From assembly GCA_963785035.1 (NCBI GenBank), contig CAWATG010000001.1, positions 124,001 to 188,000 on the forward strand: a DNA stretch of 64,000 nt, given 5' to 3'. Positions 8,300-17,871 of the stretch are shown in pieces. A program made the position numbers and the translations under genes. The notes under the pieces are model-generated. The model made no database searches, was not told the DNA's origin, and worked only from the letters and a program-made list of their open reading frames with translations. The stretch's first letter is position 1; the number at the start of each line of letters is the position of its first letter. The stretch comes from CAWATG01 sp963785035 (GTDB taxonomy: Bacteria; Actinomycetota; Acidimicrobiia; IMCC26256; CAWATG01).

Positions 8300-9672
8300 T
8301 CAGGACTCGGCCGCGGCGACGAGATCGGCGAGCCAGAGGTGTGGGTCGCGGGCCGAGGCGAGGGCCTTGAGGTGAGCGGCCATTGCGCGCGCGTTCGGCA
8401 GCGGGCAGAGTGAGAGCCGTTTCGACAGCGCGTCGGCGAGTTGTTCGAGGTCATAGGGATGAACTTCGAGGCACGCATCACCGAGCTCGTCGAATGCTCC
8501 TGCATCGCGTGAAAGGCACAGCACACCGTCGCGTTCGTTGACGAGCGGACCTTCCTTGGCGACGAGGTTGAGTCCGTCCTTGATCGGGTTGACGAGCAGC
8601 ACGTCATAGCGGGTCAGTGCGGCGACACTCCGGGCGAAGTCGTCACGAGTGTCGACGAGGATGGGTGTCCAGGTGTCTGTGCCCCAACGTCGATTCACCC
8701 TCGCCGCGACCTGTTCGACCTCGCGTCCATATGCCAGGTACTCGGGCAGGTTTTGGCGTGACTCGTTGAGACACGCTACGAAGACGATCCGATCACGCAG
8801 CTCCGGGGACCGTTCGAGCAGCAGGTCATAGGCCAAGAAGCCCCGCACGATGTTCTTCGCCGGCTCTACGCGATCGGTTCGCATGATGACCTGGCGATCT
8901 CCGACGACGTCGTCGAGGGCGCGTCGTTCTGTCAGTGCCTCCTCGGACGCTGCGGTGGCGCGAATGGCGTCTCCATCGGGTCCGAGCGCGGCGACGAACG
9001 TTCCTGCGATCGTCGCCTCACTTCCGAGGATCTCACGTGCCGAAGCCATGTACGCATTCGCCCAGCGCTGCGTGTGAAACCCACATCGAACCATGGACAT
9101 GGATGTCATGAGCTCGCCTGAGACATAGTCGGGCAGCACACGAATCGAGTTCGGTCCGCAAAACGGCGTGTGTGTGAAGAACACCGTTCGAAGGTCTGGG
9201 CGGCGCTCGCGGAGCCTGCCGGGAACAAGGCCGAGGTGATAGTCCTGCACGAGAACGATGTCGCCGTCGTCTGCGATCTCACAGACGGCATCTGCGAAAC
9301 GGTCATTCACAGCACGGTATGCGTCCCATGCCTCACGGAACCGGGCGTCGAAGCGAGGGCGCCGTGGAAGATCGAAGAGCCCGTGATGCAAGAACCACAG
9401 AACCGAATTCGACACCACGTCGTAGTGCAATCGATGCAGGTGAGGATCGAGATCCAGGAGTTGCAACGACAGCCCATCGACGGATTCGGATCCGGCTGCG
9501 CCGCTCGTCGGTCCCCGTCGGTCATCGCCGCGGCTACCCACGCGACATCGTTTCGCGTGGTCAGTAAGGGACCGAGAGCGCTGACGACACCACCAGCGCC
9601 GGGCCGGTAGGACATGTCATCCTCGGCGTCAATGGTGAAGATGTACGGCCCGCGGTGGGAAACGACAATCAC
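8300..9672 (-). CDS. otsA: GT20 glycosyltransferase, trehalose-6-phosphate synthase type, frame broken near 9510
   Basis: Makes trehalose 6-phosphate from a nucleotide glucose and glucose 6-phosphate. The N terminus (MIVVSHRGPY, PGAGGVVSALGP) is in one frame down to AAMTDGDR; the rest, from GPTSGAAG onward, is in another, so one base seems to be missing around 9505-9515. The main part shows VLVQDYHLGLVP, FFTHTPFCGPN, RVEPAKNI and NPIKDGLNLVAKEGPLV, the acceptor and nucleotide-sugar motifs of GT20. The repaired length is about 457 aa. Several motifs differ slightly from the Escherichia coli enzyme, so another acceptor (for example glycerol 3-phosphate) cannot be excluded, but otsB nearby favours trehalose. 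Confidence 0.82.
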
Positions 9673-9700
9673 CCGACGATCACCGCTCCGAGTGCAGCCG

Positions 9701-10951
9701 TCACGTGCGGAGCTCGCACATCAGGCGCAGCCAGTCCTCGAGCTCTCGGGTCGACAAGAAGTTCGCGCGCACGTGTTCGCGACCGGTTGCGCCGAACCGG
9801 TCGGCTTGTTCCCGGTCTTGGAGCAGCTCGATCGTGCGATGCGCGCACTCTTCGATGGTGTCGACGAGATAGCCGTTGACGCCGTCCTCGATTTGCAGCG
9901 TGATGCCACCGCAGCGGCCGCCGATCACGGGCCGGCCCTTCCACAACCCCTCTGAGACCGTCAGGCCGAACCCTTCACGCAGCGATTTCTGAAGGACGAC
10001 ATCGGCAGCGCGTTGGAATGCGTTGATCTGGACCGCCCCGACCTGCTGGATGTTCGACAGCAGGTGAATACCGCGATCGCCTGCGCGCTCGGTCTCAACC
10101 TCTTCCCAAACGCGGAAACCTTCAGGATCGTCGGTTGCCATGGAGCCTGCGAGTATGAGCTGCGCATCGGGGAACTGCTCTCGCACGATACGGAATGCCC
10201 TGATCACGCCGACAGGATCTTTCCACGGGTCGAATCTGCTGACCTGACACACGATCGGACGGTCGACGTTGATGCCGTATTGCCGGCAGATCTCACGGGT
10301 GAATGCGTCGGGAAGGTCGAGGTTCTTGGGCGACAAGGGGTCGATGCACGGTGGCGCAATGACGACCTTGTCCATATTCAGTGATGCCGGGACGAACTGC
10401 GGCATCGTCCATACCGAGGCGTCGTGGCGTTCCACGTATGGCCGGTAGAACTCCCACACGTCGGGGTTGGCGTCGGTGAGGTCGATGTGGCAACGCCAGA
10501 TCCACTTGGTCTCGGGACGGTTGATGGGAGTGTCATGCAAGAAGGCCAACATGGCCGCCGGCTGCGGATCATGGATCACGATGTAGTCCCACTCGCCGTC
10601 GACGAGAACGGCGTTCTCCATGACCTTGTGGAGATAGATCTGTTGCATCTCGGCTGTCCAGGCCACGTCGGCGCCTTGGAGGGCATTGTGCACCTCTTTG
10701 GTGACCGCAAAAAATTCGTCGCTTCCGTGCATGACCTGCCAATGAGCGTCCACGCCGATGCTTTGGAGCAAGGGGACGTGCGTGGAAAGCAGTTCTGCGA
10801 CGCCACCGCCGTATGCCGTCGCATTGATGTGCAGGACACGCGCTCCCTGGAGCGGCCTAGCCAGCTCGTGGATCCGTTCCAGTACGTCACCCCCGACAAT
10901 GGGGAGGTAATCGCCGAGGTCCTTTTCGAGCAATGGCACGTGTTCGAGCAC
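9701..10951 (-). CDS. treT: Trehalose glycosyltransferring synthase (TreT-like, GT4)
   Basis: GT-B enzyme that makes trehalose directly from a nucleotide glucose and free glucose. 416 aa. Seen: VLHINATAYGGGVAELL at the N-terminal Rossmann fold, IHDPQP, CQVSRFDPWKDPVGVI at the donor domain and the GT4 E-x7-E motif in REGFGLTVSEGLW. The frame is open up to 11065, but GTG 10951 is chosen because AGGGAAGG lies six bases upstream and the longer form would overlap the divergent glycerate kinase gene. Sits just upstream of otsA on the same strand (29 bp apart), so the two trehalose routes are probably co-expressed. Confidence 0.85.
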   Translation of the reverse strand: MLEHVPLLEKDLGDYLPIVGGDVLERIHELARPLQGARVLHINATAYGGGVAELLSTHVPLLQSIGVDAHWQVMHGSDEFFAVTKEVHNALQGADVAWTAEMQQIYLHKVMENAVLVDGEWDYIVIHDPQPAAMLAFLHDTPINRPETKWIWRCHIDLTDANPDVWEFYRPYVERHDASVWTMPQFVPASLNMDKVVIAPPCIDPLSPKNLDLPDAFTREICRQYGINVDRPIVCQVSRFDPWKDPVGVIRAFRIVREQFPDAQLILAGSMATDDPEGFRVWEEVETERAGDRGIHLLSNIQQVGAVQINAFQRAADVVLQKSLREGFGLTVSEGLWKGRPVIGGRCGGITLQIEDGVNGYLVDTIEECAHRTIELLQDREQADRFGATGREHVRANFLSTRELEDWLRLMCELRT

Positions 10952-11018
10952 GGCGTTCCTTCCCTCTTCCCGGGCCGGTGCCCACACACGGGCCCTGAGA
11001 AGGTTCAATCTATCGAGG

Positions 11019-12059
11019 ATGACCCGCGCAGTCGTATGCCCTGACAAGTTCCGTGGGACGCTCACGGCCGCCGCAGCGGCCGCGGCGATGGAGCGCGGCC
11101 TTTACGTTGCGGGCTTCGACGAGGTCCGCTCGGTACCCCTCGCCGACGGTGGCGAAGGCACACTCGACGCGCTTGTCGCCGCATGTGGAGGCGCGATCCG
11201 TTCGACTCGGGTGACGGGTCCGATGGGTGAGCCCGTCGACGCGACATGGGCCGTCCTCTCCGACGGAACGGCGGTTGTCGAGATGGCTCGGGCGAGCGGC
11301 CTTGCGCTGGTCGAGGGCCGCAACGACCCGCTGCGTGCGACGACTCGTGGGACAGGTGAGCTCATCGCCGCTGCGATTCGCGGTGGTTCCCATACGGTGA
11401 TCGTGGCCTTGGGGGGAAGTGCCACGACCGATGGAGGGCTCGGCGCCCTCGACGCGCTCCAGTGGAACGTCCGCAAGACACGGCTCATCGTTGCTTGTGA
11501 CGTCGAAACCAAGTTCCTTGATGCCGCGGAGCGTTTCGGGCCGCAGAAGGGCGCAACAGCGGCGCAGGTGGGTCTCCTGAGCAGGCGCCTCGAACGGCTC
11601 GCCGAGGTCTTCATGGAACGAATGGGCGAGGATGTCACCATGCGCGTTGGCGGAGGCGCCGCGGGCGGACTCGCCGGGGCGCTCTCCACGTTGGGTGCCA
11701 CGATCGAGCCCGGCTTCGACGTCGTGGCCCGCGCTGTGGGACTGGAAACGGCGCTCCTCGACGCGGACTTCGTCGTCACGGGAGAGGGCAAGCTCGACGC
11801 GTCCAGTTTTGAGGGCAAGGTCGTCGGTGGCGTGTTGGGCTGGGCAGCGGACGCCGGTGTCGAGCGCTGTGCCGTGATCGCCGGACAGGTCAGCGACGAT
11901 GCTGCGCGCGCGATTGCCGAACATGGTGAGGAACTCGCTGATGCGTGGCTGTATGCGCTCACCGACCGGGTGTGGCAGGGAGGCGAGGCGTTTGCCCGCG
12001 CTGCGCTGCTCGTGGAGGAGGCGGCCGTGGAAGCAGGCCGTCGCGCCCTGTCGACCTAG
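11019..12059 (+). CDS. Glycerate kinase (GlxK/GarK family)
   Basis: Phosphorylates glycerate. 346 aa, typical family length. Motifs: VVCPDKFRGTLTAAAAAAAM near the N terminus, LADGGEGTLDAL, TRGTGELIAAA, ALGGSATTDGG and the C-terminal VTGEGKLDASSFEGKV. Divergent from treT, with 67 bp between the two starts. A link to glucosylglycerate turnover (gpgS at 48.8-49.7 kb) is possible because that solute releases glycerate on hydrolysis, but this is inference. Confidence 0.9.
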   Translation: MTRAVVCPDKFRGTLTAAAAAAAMERGLYVAGFDEVRSVPLADGGEGTLDALVAACGGAIRSTRVTGPMGEPVDATWAVLSDGTAVVEMARASGLALVEGRNDPLRATTRGTGELIAAAIRGGSHTVIVALGGSATTDGGLGALDALQWNVRKTRLIVACDVETKFLDAAERFGPQKGATAAQVGLLSRRLERLAEVFMERMGEDVTMRVGGGAAGGLAGALSTLGATIEPGFDVVARAVGLETALLDADFVVTGEGKLDASSFEGKVVGGVLGWAADAGVERCAVIAGQVSDDAARAIAEHGEELADAWLYALTDRVWQGGEAFARAALLVEEAAVEAGRRALST

Positions 12060-12075
12060 CGTCGCCAAAACCGAT

Positions 12076-12128
12076 CGAACTGGCACGCGCCAGGTGCCCT
12101 TGTGGGACAGCCGGCGCGTACCAGTTCG
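12076..12128. terminator. Bidirectional hairpin between convergent genes
   Basis: Arms 12076-12091 (CGAACTGGCACGCGCC) and 12113-12128 (GGCGCGTACCAGTTCG) pair over 16 bp with one G:T wobble around a 21-nt loop. It sits between the ends of the glycerate kinase gene and the thiolase gene. No U-run follows, so it may be a factor-assisted terminator or RNA-stabilising structure rather than a classical one. Confidence 0.65.
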
Positions 12129-12170
12129 AGGTTCGAGCGTGCCGAGATGGTGCCGGTGTGAGCGACGGTG

Positions 12171-13377
12171 TTAGGCCGCAGCCTTTTCCAGAATGTGGAT
12201 ACCGCAGGCAGATCCGAGGCCGATGACGTGAGCGAGGCCGACACGTGCGTTCTCGATCTGGCGTGGCCCAGCCTCCCCACGCAGATGCGTGGCGATCTCC
12301 CAGACGTTCGCAATACCGGTTGCCGCAATCGGGTGGCCCTTGGATTCGAGACCACCTGACACGTTGACGGGCGTCTTGCCGTCACGCCAGGTTGCTCCGG
12401 AGTTGAAGAAGTCCACGGCGCCGCCCTCAGGACAGAGCATCAGGTTGTCGTAGTGGACGAGCTCGGCTGTTGCGAAGCAGTCGTGCAGCTCGACGAGGTC
12501 CAGGTCGTCGGGCCCGATGCCCGCCTTCTCGTACGCCTGCGTGACCGCGTTGCGCGTCAGCGTGTTGACGTCGGGGAGGATCTGGCATGCCTCTTCCCAA
12601 GGGTCCGTCGTGAGGATCGACGCGGAGATCTTCACCGCACGCTGCTGCTGAGCGAGCGAGAGCGTGCGCAACTTCGCGTCGCTGACCAGGACCGCGGCGG
12701 CGGCGCCGTCGCAGTTGGCCGAGCACATCGGACGGGTGTTCGGGTACGAGATCATGATGTCGTTCATGATTTCCTCGAGCGTGAAGCGCTTCTGATACGC
12801 CGCCAATGGGTTCAAGGTCGAGTGCGCGTGGTTCTTCTCGGAGATCTTGGCGAACAGCTCGAAGCTCGTACCGCCATAGCGGTGCCCGTACTCCATGCCG
12901 ATCTGCGCGAACACGCCCGGCATGATCTCGGTGCCGATACGCCCGTCGACCGGGGCCACCGCGCCATAACGGCCCGATGGCGTCCACTCGGCGGAGTCAT
13001 CGCCGCGCATGCCGCCCGCGAGCAGTCCGGCGCCGGCGAGCTTTTCGACGCCCATGGCGAGACCCATGTCGCATTCGCCCGAACGGATGGCCATGTAGGC
13101 GACGCGCGACTGCGGTCGCGCCCGTCGCACATGCATTGGCGACGTTATAGACCGGGATTCCGGTCTGACCGACCTGCTTCTGGAGTTGTTGACCGATTCC
13201 GGCTGCGGCGTTCATCAGCGAGCCCGCAGCGATGACGCCGATGTCCTTCATCGTGACGCCACCGTCGGCAAGTGCGGCCATCGTGGCTTCGGATGCGAGG
13301 TCCATCGTGTCGAGCTCTTTGTGCTTGCCGAACTTGGTCATGTTGATGCCAAGGATCCATACGTCGTCACTTGCCAT
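12171..13377 (-). CDS. Thiolase/lipid-transfer (SCP2-type) family acyltransferase, frame broken near 13095
   Basis: Thiolase-superfamily enzyme of the non-decarboxylating SCP2/Ltp type, which cleaves or retro-aldol-cleaves beta-oxidation intermediates. About 401 aa when repaired. N-terminal part (WILGINMTKFGKH, VYNVANACATGATAV with the active-site Cys) and C-terminal part (RVAYMAIRSGE, VELHDCFA, NVSGGLESKGHPIAATG with the catalytic His) lie in different frames; one extra base around 13090-13100 explains it. The start has a GGAGG sequence upstream. The DUF35 gene lies 60 bp upstream on the same strand, the usual partner of such thiolases in sterol side-chain degradation. Confidence 0.85.
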
Positions 13378-13437
13378 GGTGCGTGCCTCCGTCGTGACTG
13401 CAGCGTGAGTGGTTGAAGTGGGTCGCGTTCAAGGTGC

Positions 13438-13833
13438 TCATACGTTGGGCTCGAAACCGAAGCCGATCGCCTCGGTGCCGGCTTGGTCTTCACCGATGGA
13501 ATAGGTCGCGAGCCGGACCTTCATCCCGAGGGGCACGTGCTCAGGGTCTGCTTCGACATTGATGATGTTGGCGCGCACGCTTGTCCCGTCACAGTCGACG
13601 ATGGCGGAGACGAACGGGACCGGGATCCCCGGTGCGGCGAACGCCACGATGGTGAAGGCACGTACGAAGCCTTCGGTGCCGATCGGAACATCGGCGAACG
13701 ACGTGCCCGAACAGTTGGCGCATGCATTGCGACGATCAAAGAAACGAGCGTGGCATGCCGTGCATTCATGTGCGATGAGATGTGGATTCTCGCCGAGTAC
13801 GAGGTAATCGACGAGGGGGACTTGGTTGGCCAT
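13438..13833 (-). CDS. DUF35 OB-fold/Zn-ribbon acyl-CoA-binding partner protein
   Basis: 131 aa. N-terminal rubredoxin-like zinc ribbon (CTACHARFFDRRNACANC, two CxxC pairs) followed by an OB-fold of the DUF35 type. Proteins like this pair with thiolase-like Ltp enzymes or MaoC hydratases (as ChsH2-Ltp2 in cholesterol side-chain cleavage) and bind the CoA ester. Start at ATG 13833, with GGGAGA about eight bases upstream. Placed directly before the thiolase gene, so a two-subunit complex is likely. Confidence 0.82.
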   Translation of the reverse strand: MANQVPLVDYLVLGENPHLIAHECTACHARFFDRRNACANCSGTSFADVPIGTEGFVRAFTIVAFAAPGIPVPFVSAIVDCDGTSVRANIINVEADPEHVPLGMKVRLATYSIGEDQAGTEAIGFGFEPNV

Positions 13834-13945
13834 GGACTTCTCCCGTTGGCGCTGGTGTGTGCGGTGGATGGAACGGTGCAATGAAGCTAGAAAACGAGCA
13901 AATGAGTGTGACCTACGACGCTACCGCGAAGGCGTTGACCGATGC

Positions 13946-15083
13946 TCAGCGCGTACCGAAGTTGAAGACCCGGCGTGCGTTCAGCTCGGTGATTTGGTGG
14001 GCCTCGTCGTCGGGGACATCGGCCAGCATTTCGGCGACCCGCTTCCGGCTGTTCGGCCAATTGCTGTCACTGTGGGGATAGTCGCCCTCCCACATGATGT
14101 TCCCGACGCCTATCCGGTGTCGTGCTTCGATGCCGGCCTCGTCGTCGATGAAACACCCGAAAATGTGGTCGGCGAAGAGTTCCGAGGGTCGTGCGTCGAA
14201 GTTGAGCGTCTGCTGGTAATAACGGTGCCGCTCCCAGGTGTAGTCGGCTCGTTCGAGGATGTAGGGCATCCATCCGATGCCGCCCTCGGACAACGCGACC
14301 TTCAAGCGTGGGAACTTGTGAAAGACCGGCGACATCAACAGGTCGACGGTGGTGGCCATCGAGTTGGTGCCGAACAGGGCAATGATCACCGCAAAGGGAG
14401 CTTCGAGCGCAGTCATCGGAACCTTGGTCGACGATCCGAAGTGCATGCACAGTGGCATGTCGCCGGCTTGCGCAGCAGCGAAGACCGGGTCCCAGTGTTC
14501 GGTGTGAAACGAGGGCAGACCCATTGGAACAGGGTTTTCGGTAAAGGCGATGGATGTCGCGCCTTTCGCTGCGGTGCGTTCGATCTCAGCGGCAGCCAAT
14601 TTCGGATCCCACAGCGGCAGAATCACCATCGGAATGAAGCGGTCGGGCGCATACGCCGTCCACTCGTCGATCATGAAGTCGTTGTATGCCTGGACGCATG
14701 CGAGACCGAGGTCCTTGTCGGCAGCGTTCAGGAACGTCCCGCCGCAGAAGCCGGCGAAGGACGGAAAGCACATCTGGCCTGTCACGCCGTCGGTGTCCAT
14801 GTCTCGGACCCGTGCAGCGACGTCATAACACCCAGGCAGCATCTGGTCGTAGCGCACGGGATCAAAGCCGTACTCCTCGTAGGACTTTCCCGCGACGGCG
14901 TTGAGGCCGATCTGCGCGTGCTCGGCGCCCTCGAAGAGCCAAGACTCCTGACCTGCATCGTTCTCGACGATGCGCGGCGCCTGGTCGGCGTACTTCGTCG
15001 GACATCCGATCGGTCCAGACCGTCGGATGTTCGATGACATGGTCGTCGACGGAGATCAAACACATGGCGTCTTGTAAGGGCAT
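13946..15083 (-). CDS. Amidohydrolase-2 family metal-dependent hydrolase, frame broken near 15003
   Basis: TIM-barrel amidohydrolase related to ACMSD-type decarboxylases, about 378 aa when repaired. The true N terminus (MPLQDAMCLISVDDHVIEHP, with the DxH metal motif replaced by DDH) is in one frame and continues as PTKYADQAPRIVENDAGQ in the next; an extra T around 15003 explains the break. C-terminal part shows LSEGGIGWMPYILER and the metal-ligand region GDYPHSDSNWP. Such enzymes are common in actinobacterial aromatic and steroid catabolic clusters; the substrate is unknown. Confidence 0.8.
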
Positions 15084-15123
15084 GGCGCCTCACCTCTCGA
15101 GAAAGCCGCATCGGCGGGTTTCG

Positions 15124-16578
15124 TTACTGGGCCGCTCCCCATTGGATGGTCTTCAATTCGACGTATTCATGCAGGCCGTAGTCGGAGAGTTCGCGGCCGA
15201 TCCCGGAACGTTTGAAGCCGCCGAACGGTCCGTAAGGTCCGAAGCCTCCGCCACCGCCGTTGACGGTGACCGTCCCGGTGCGTAAACGCTTGGCGACGCC
15301 GTACGCCGCAACGGGGTCGGGGTGCCATACCGCGCCGGCCAGTCCATAGGGCGAGTCGTTCGCGATCTGCACGGCTTCGTCAAGGGTGTCGAAGGCGATG
15401 ATGCACCCGACGGGTCCGAAGATCTCCTCACGCGCGATGCGCATGGAGTTGTCGACGTCGGTGAAGAGCGTCGGTTGTACGAAGAAGCCGTTTTCGAGCC
15501 CGTCAGGACGGCCGCCGCCGAATGCAACCGTCGCCCCTTCGTCACGTCCGAGCGCCACGTACCGTTCGACGCGTGCGCGCTGGGCCTCGGAAATCAGCGG
15601 CCCCATCATCACCATTGGGTCGGTTGGGTCGCCGACCGAAAGGAAACCGAGGAAGGTGCAGAGCCGTTCCACGAGTTGGTCGTGAATGCTGCGCTGCACG
15701 AGGATGCGCGTGGTGAGCGCGCAACCCTGTCCGGCGTGCGTGGTGAATCCCATGATCGTCTGCGGCACCACACGGTCGAGGTCCGATCCGGCGAAGATGA
15801 TGTTCGCGGACTTGCCGCCCAGCTCCAACAGCGTCTTCTTGAGTCCGAGCGCCGCCTGGCCCATGACCTCACTGCCGACGACATCGGAGCCGGTGAAACT
15901 GACGAGGTCGACTCCTGGGCTTGTCGTCAACGCCCGACCGGCATCGATGCCCCCGGTCACGACGTTGAGCACTCCCGGCGGAAGTCCTGCCTCCTCGGCA
16001 ATCTCGCCGAGCACGAAGGCCTCGAGCGGCGTGTGCGGCGATGGCTTGAGGACCATGGTGTTTCCCATTGCCAAAGCGGGCCCGATCTTCCAGAGGTTCA
16101 GGAACAGCGGGAAGTTGAACGGTGTGATGGCGGCGACGACGCCGACCGGTTCCTTGGAGATGATGCCTTGGCCGATCCCCATGCCGATGACCGGTGGCAA
16201 TGGCTCCTCGAAGGGAAACGTCGCAGCACGTTCTGCGAACCACCGAAAATGCTCCAGCGGGATCCCGACCTGGAGGAAGTCGGCGAGCATACGCGTGGAG
16301 CCGGCCTCGGCCATGTTGAGATCGAGGAGTGATTCCTTACGTTTCGTGAGCGCGTCGAGGAACGCCAGGAGAATGCGAGACCGTTCCGCAGGGGCCATGG
16401 TGGGCCACGGCCCTTCGTCGAACGCATGGCGTGCCGCCGTGACCGCAGCGTCGATGTCCTCGACGCTTGCCTCGGGAACCCGTCCGATGTTCTCGCCGTT
16501 TGCGGGGTTGATGACCGCAAGCTCACCGCCGTGGCCCGGCGTCCATGTGCCGTCGATGAAGAGGTCGTATTCCGTCAT
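15124..16578 (-). CDS. NAD(P)-dependent aldehyde dehydrogenase
   Basis: 484 aa ALDH-superfamily enzyme oxidising an aldehyde to an acid. Seen: ITPFNFPLFLNLWKIGPALA, the Glu motif LLELGGKSANI, the catalytic Cys in HAGQGCALTTRI and EEIFGPVGCII. Start at ATG 16578 (MTEYDLFIDGTW), eight bases after GAGGGGAA; the frame is open further upstream but without support. Divergent from the acyl-CoA dehydrogenase gene, with an operator-like palindrome between them. Likely removes aldehydes made during side-chain or alcohol oxidation. Confidence 0.9.
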   Translation of the reverse strand: MTEYDLFIDGTWTPGHGGELAVINPANGENIGRVPEASVEDIDAAVTAARHAFDEGPWPTMAPAERSRILLAFLDALTKRKESLLDLNMAEAGSTRMLADFLQVGIPLEHFRWFAERAATFPFEEPLPPVIGMGIGQGIISKEPVGVVAAITPFNFPLFLNLWKIGPALAMGNTMVLKPSPHTPLEAFVLGEIAEEAGLPPGVLNVVTGGIDAGRALTTSPGVDLVSFTGSDVVGSEVMGQAALGLKKTLLELGGKSANIIFAGSDLDRVVPQTIMGFTTHAGQGCALTTRILVQRSIHDQLVERLCTFLGFLSVGDPTDPMVMMGPLISEAQRARVERYVALGRDEGATVAFGGGRPDGLENGFFVQPTLFTDVDNSMRIAREEIFGPVGCIIAFDTLDEAVQIANDSPYGLAGAVWHPDPVAAYGVAKRLRTGTVTVNGGGGGFGPYGPFGGFKRSGIGRELSDYGLHEYVELKTIQWGAAQ

Positions 16579-16641
16579 CCGTTTCCCCTCACGCGCCGAC
16601 ATCGCCATTGTGACGGCTGGCACACCAACGCTATGCTCCGA

Positions 16642-16660
16642 TTCAATGTGACACAAGTGA
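16642..16660. promoter_or_regulatory. Operator-like site sharing core TGTGACACA
   Basis: TTCAATGTGACACAAGTGA in the gap between the divergent aldehyde dehydrogenase and acyl-CoA dehydrogenase genes. It matches 14 of 19 positions of the near-perfect palindrome at 20438-20456 (read on the opposite strand), with an identical central TGTGACACA. Probably a binding site for the same TetR-type regulator; the regulator is not in the window. Confidence 0.45.
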
Positions 16661-16736
16661 AATTTGTCTCGTCGCCTCGCATGGCAGCACAGCGCGGGAC
16701 GTGGTTTCCGATGATGAGGGTGCCGACGGGGGTGTC

Positions 16737-17840
16737 GTGGACTTCGGACTCAGTGAAGAACAAGACATGCTGCGCGCGGCCACTCGAGGGTTCCTCGACG
16801 CACATTCGCCGCTGACGGTGGTGCGCGCCACGATGGAGTCCGAATTGGGTTCGGATCCAGAGGTGTGGCGCGGCGGTGTCGAGATGGGCTGGGTCGACCT
16901 GGCGACCGGTAGCGGCTCGGACGGAGGCATCGGCGGAGGAATCGTCGATCTGGTCGTGGTCTCCGAGGAACTTGGTCGTCTGGTGCAACCGGGACCCTTC
17001 CTTCCCAACAGCGTGGTCGGGCAAGCGGTCACCGAGTTCGGGACGTCCGAGCAACTCGCAGCGGTGCGCGGTGGCATTGCGACGTGGTGTTTTGTTGAAC
17101 CCGGTGGTCTCTGGGATGGCGAGGGTGTGGCATTGGAGGCCAAGCCGTACGGCGATGGCTTCGAGCTTCGGGGCCAGAAGCGGTACGTCCAGGATGCGCA
17201 CCTGGCCGATTGGCTGCTCGTTACGGGGCGGGTCGATGGAGCGCTCACCCAATTCCTCGTCGAGGCAGCCAGTCCGGGCATCGAGATCGTTCGTCTGGCG
17301 ACGCTCGATATCACGCGTCGGCTTTTTGAGGTGGCCTTCGATGGCGTGCAGGTGTCTGCGTCCGCTGTCGTCGGCGATGTCGGACGCGCAGCGGGCGCGA
17401 TCGAGCGACAGATTCAAGCGGCAGTCATCCTGCAATGCGCAGAAAGCGTGGGCGCCGCACAGCAGCTTCTCGTTATGACCGTGCAGTACGCCAAGGACCG
17501 GGTGCAGTTCGGCCGTGCGATCGGCAGCTTCCAGGCGATCAAACACAAGTGCGCCAACATGGCGACGTGGGTCGAGGCGTCGAAGGCCGCGACGTATTAC
17601 GCGGCGTTGACCTACCAGGACCGCATGGAAGATGCACCGAGCGCGGCCAGCATCGCAAAGTCATATGTCGGCGACGCGTTCAGCGGTCTGGCCGGTGAGG
17701 CACTGCAGATCCATGGGGGGATCGGGTTCACCTGGGAGCACGACGTGCACCTGTATTTGCGGCGAGCCAAGAGCAACGAAGTGCTCTACGGCGACCCGGC
17801 ATGGCACCGCGAGCGAATCTGTCGATTGCTCGCAGTCTGA
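16737..17840 (+). CDS. Acyl-CoA dehydrogenase
   Basis: FAD enzyme introducing an alpha-beta double bond into an acyl-CoA; 367 aa. N-terminal helical domain (DFGLSEEQDMLRAATRGF), C-terminal FAD/CoA part with KDRVQFGRAIGSFQAIKHK and LQIHGGIGFTWEHDVH. The middle domain is divergent (no canonical WCQLYSEP), typical of one subunit type of heteromeric FadE enzymes. Start GTG 16737 puts the conserved DFGLSEEQ at the N terminus; a GTG at 16701 is the alternative. Followed by the MaoC gene 31 bp downstream. Confidence 0.87.
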   Translation: MDFGLSEEQDMLRAATRGFLDAHSPLTVVRATMESELGSDPEVWRGGVEMGWVDLATGSGSDGGIGGGIVDLVVVSEELGRLVQPGPFLPNSVVGQAVTEFGTSEQLAAVRGGIATWCFVEPGGLWDGEGVALEAKPYGDGFELRGQKRYVQDAHLADWLLVTGRVDGALTQFLVEAASPGIEIVRLATLDITRRLFEVAFDGVQVSASAVVGDVGRAAGAIERQIQAAVILQCAESVGAAQQLLVMTVQYAKDRVQFGRAIGSFQAIKHKCANMATWVEASKAATYYAALTYQDRMEDAPSAASIAKSYVGDAFSGLAGEALQIHGGIGFTWEHDVHLYLRRAKSNEVLYGDPAWHRERICRLLAV

Positions 17841-17871
17841 GGTTTCTCGAGACGCATCGGAAGGACGTGCA

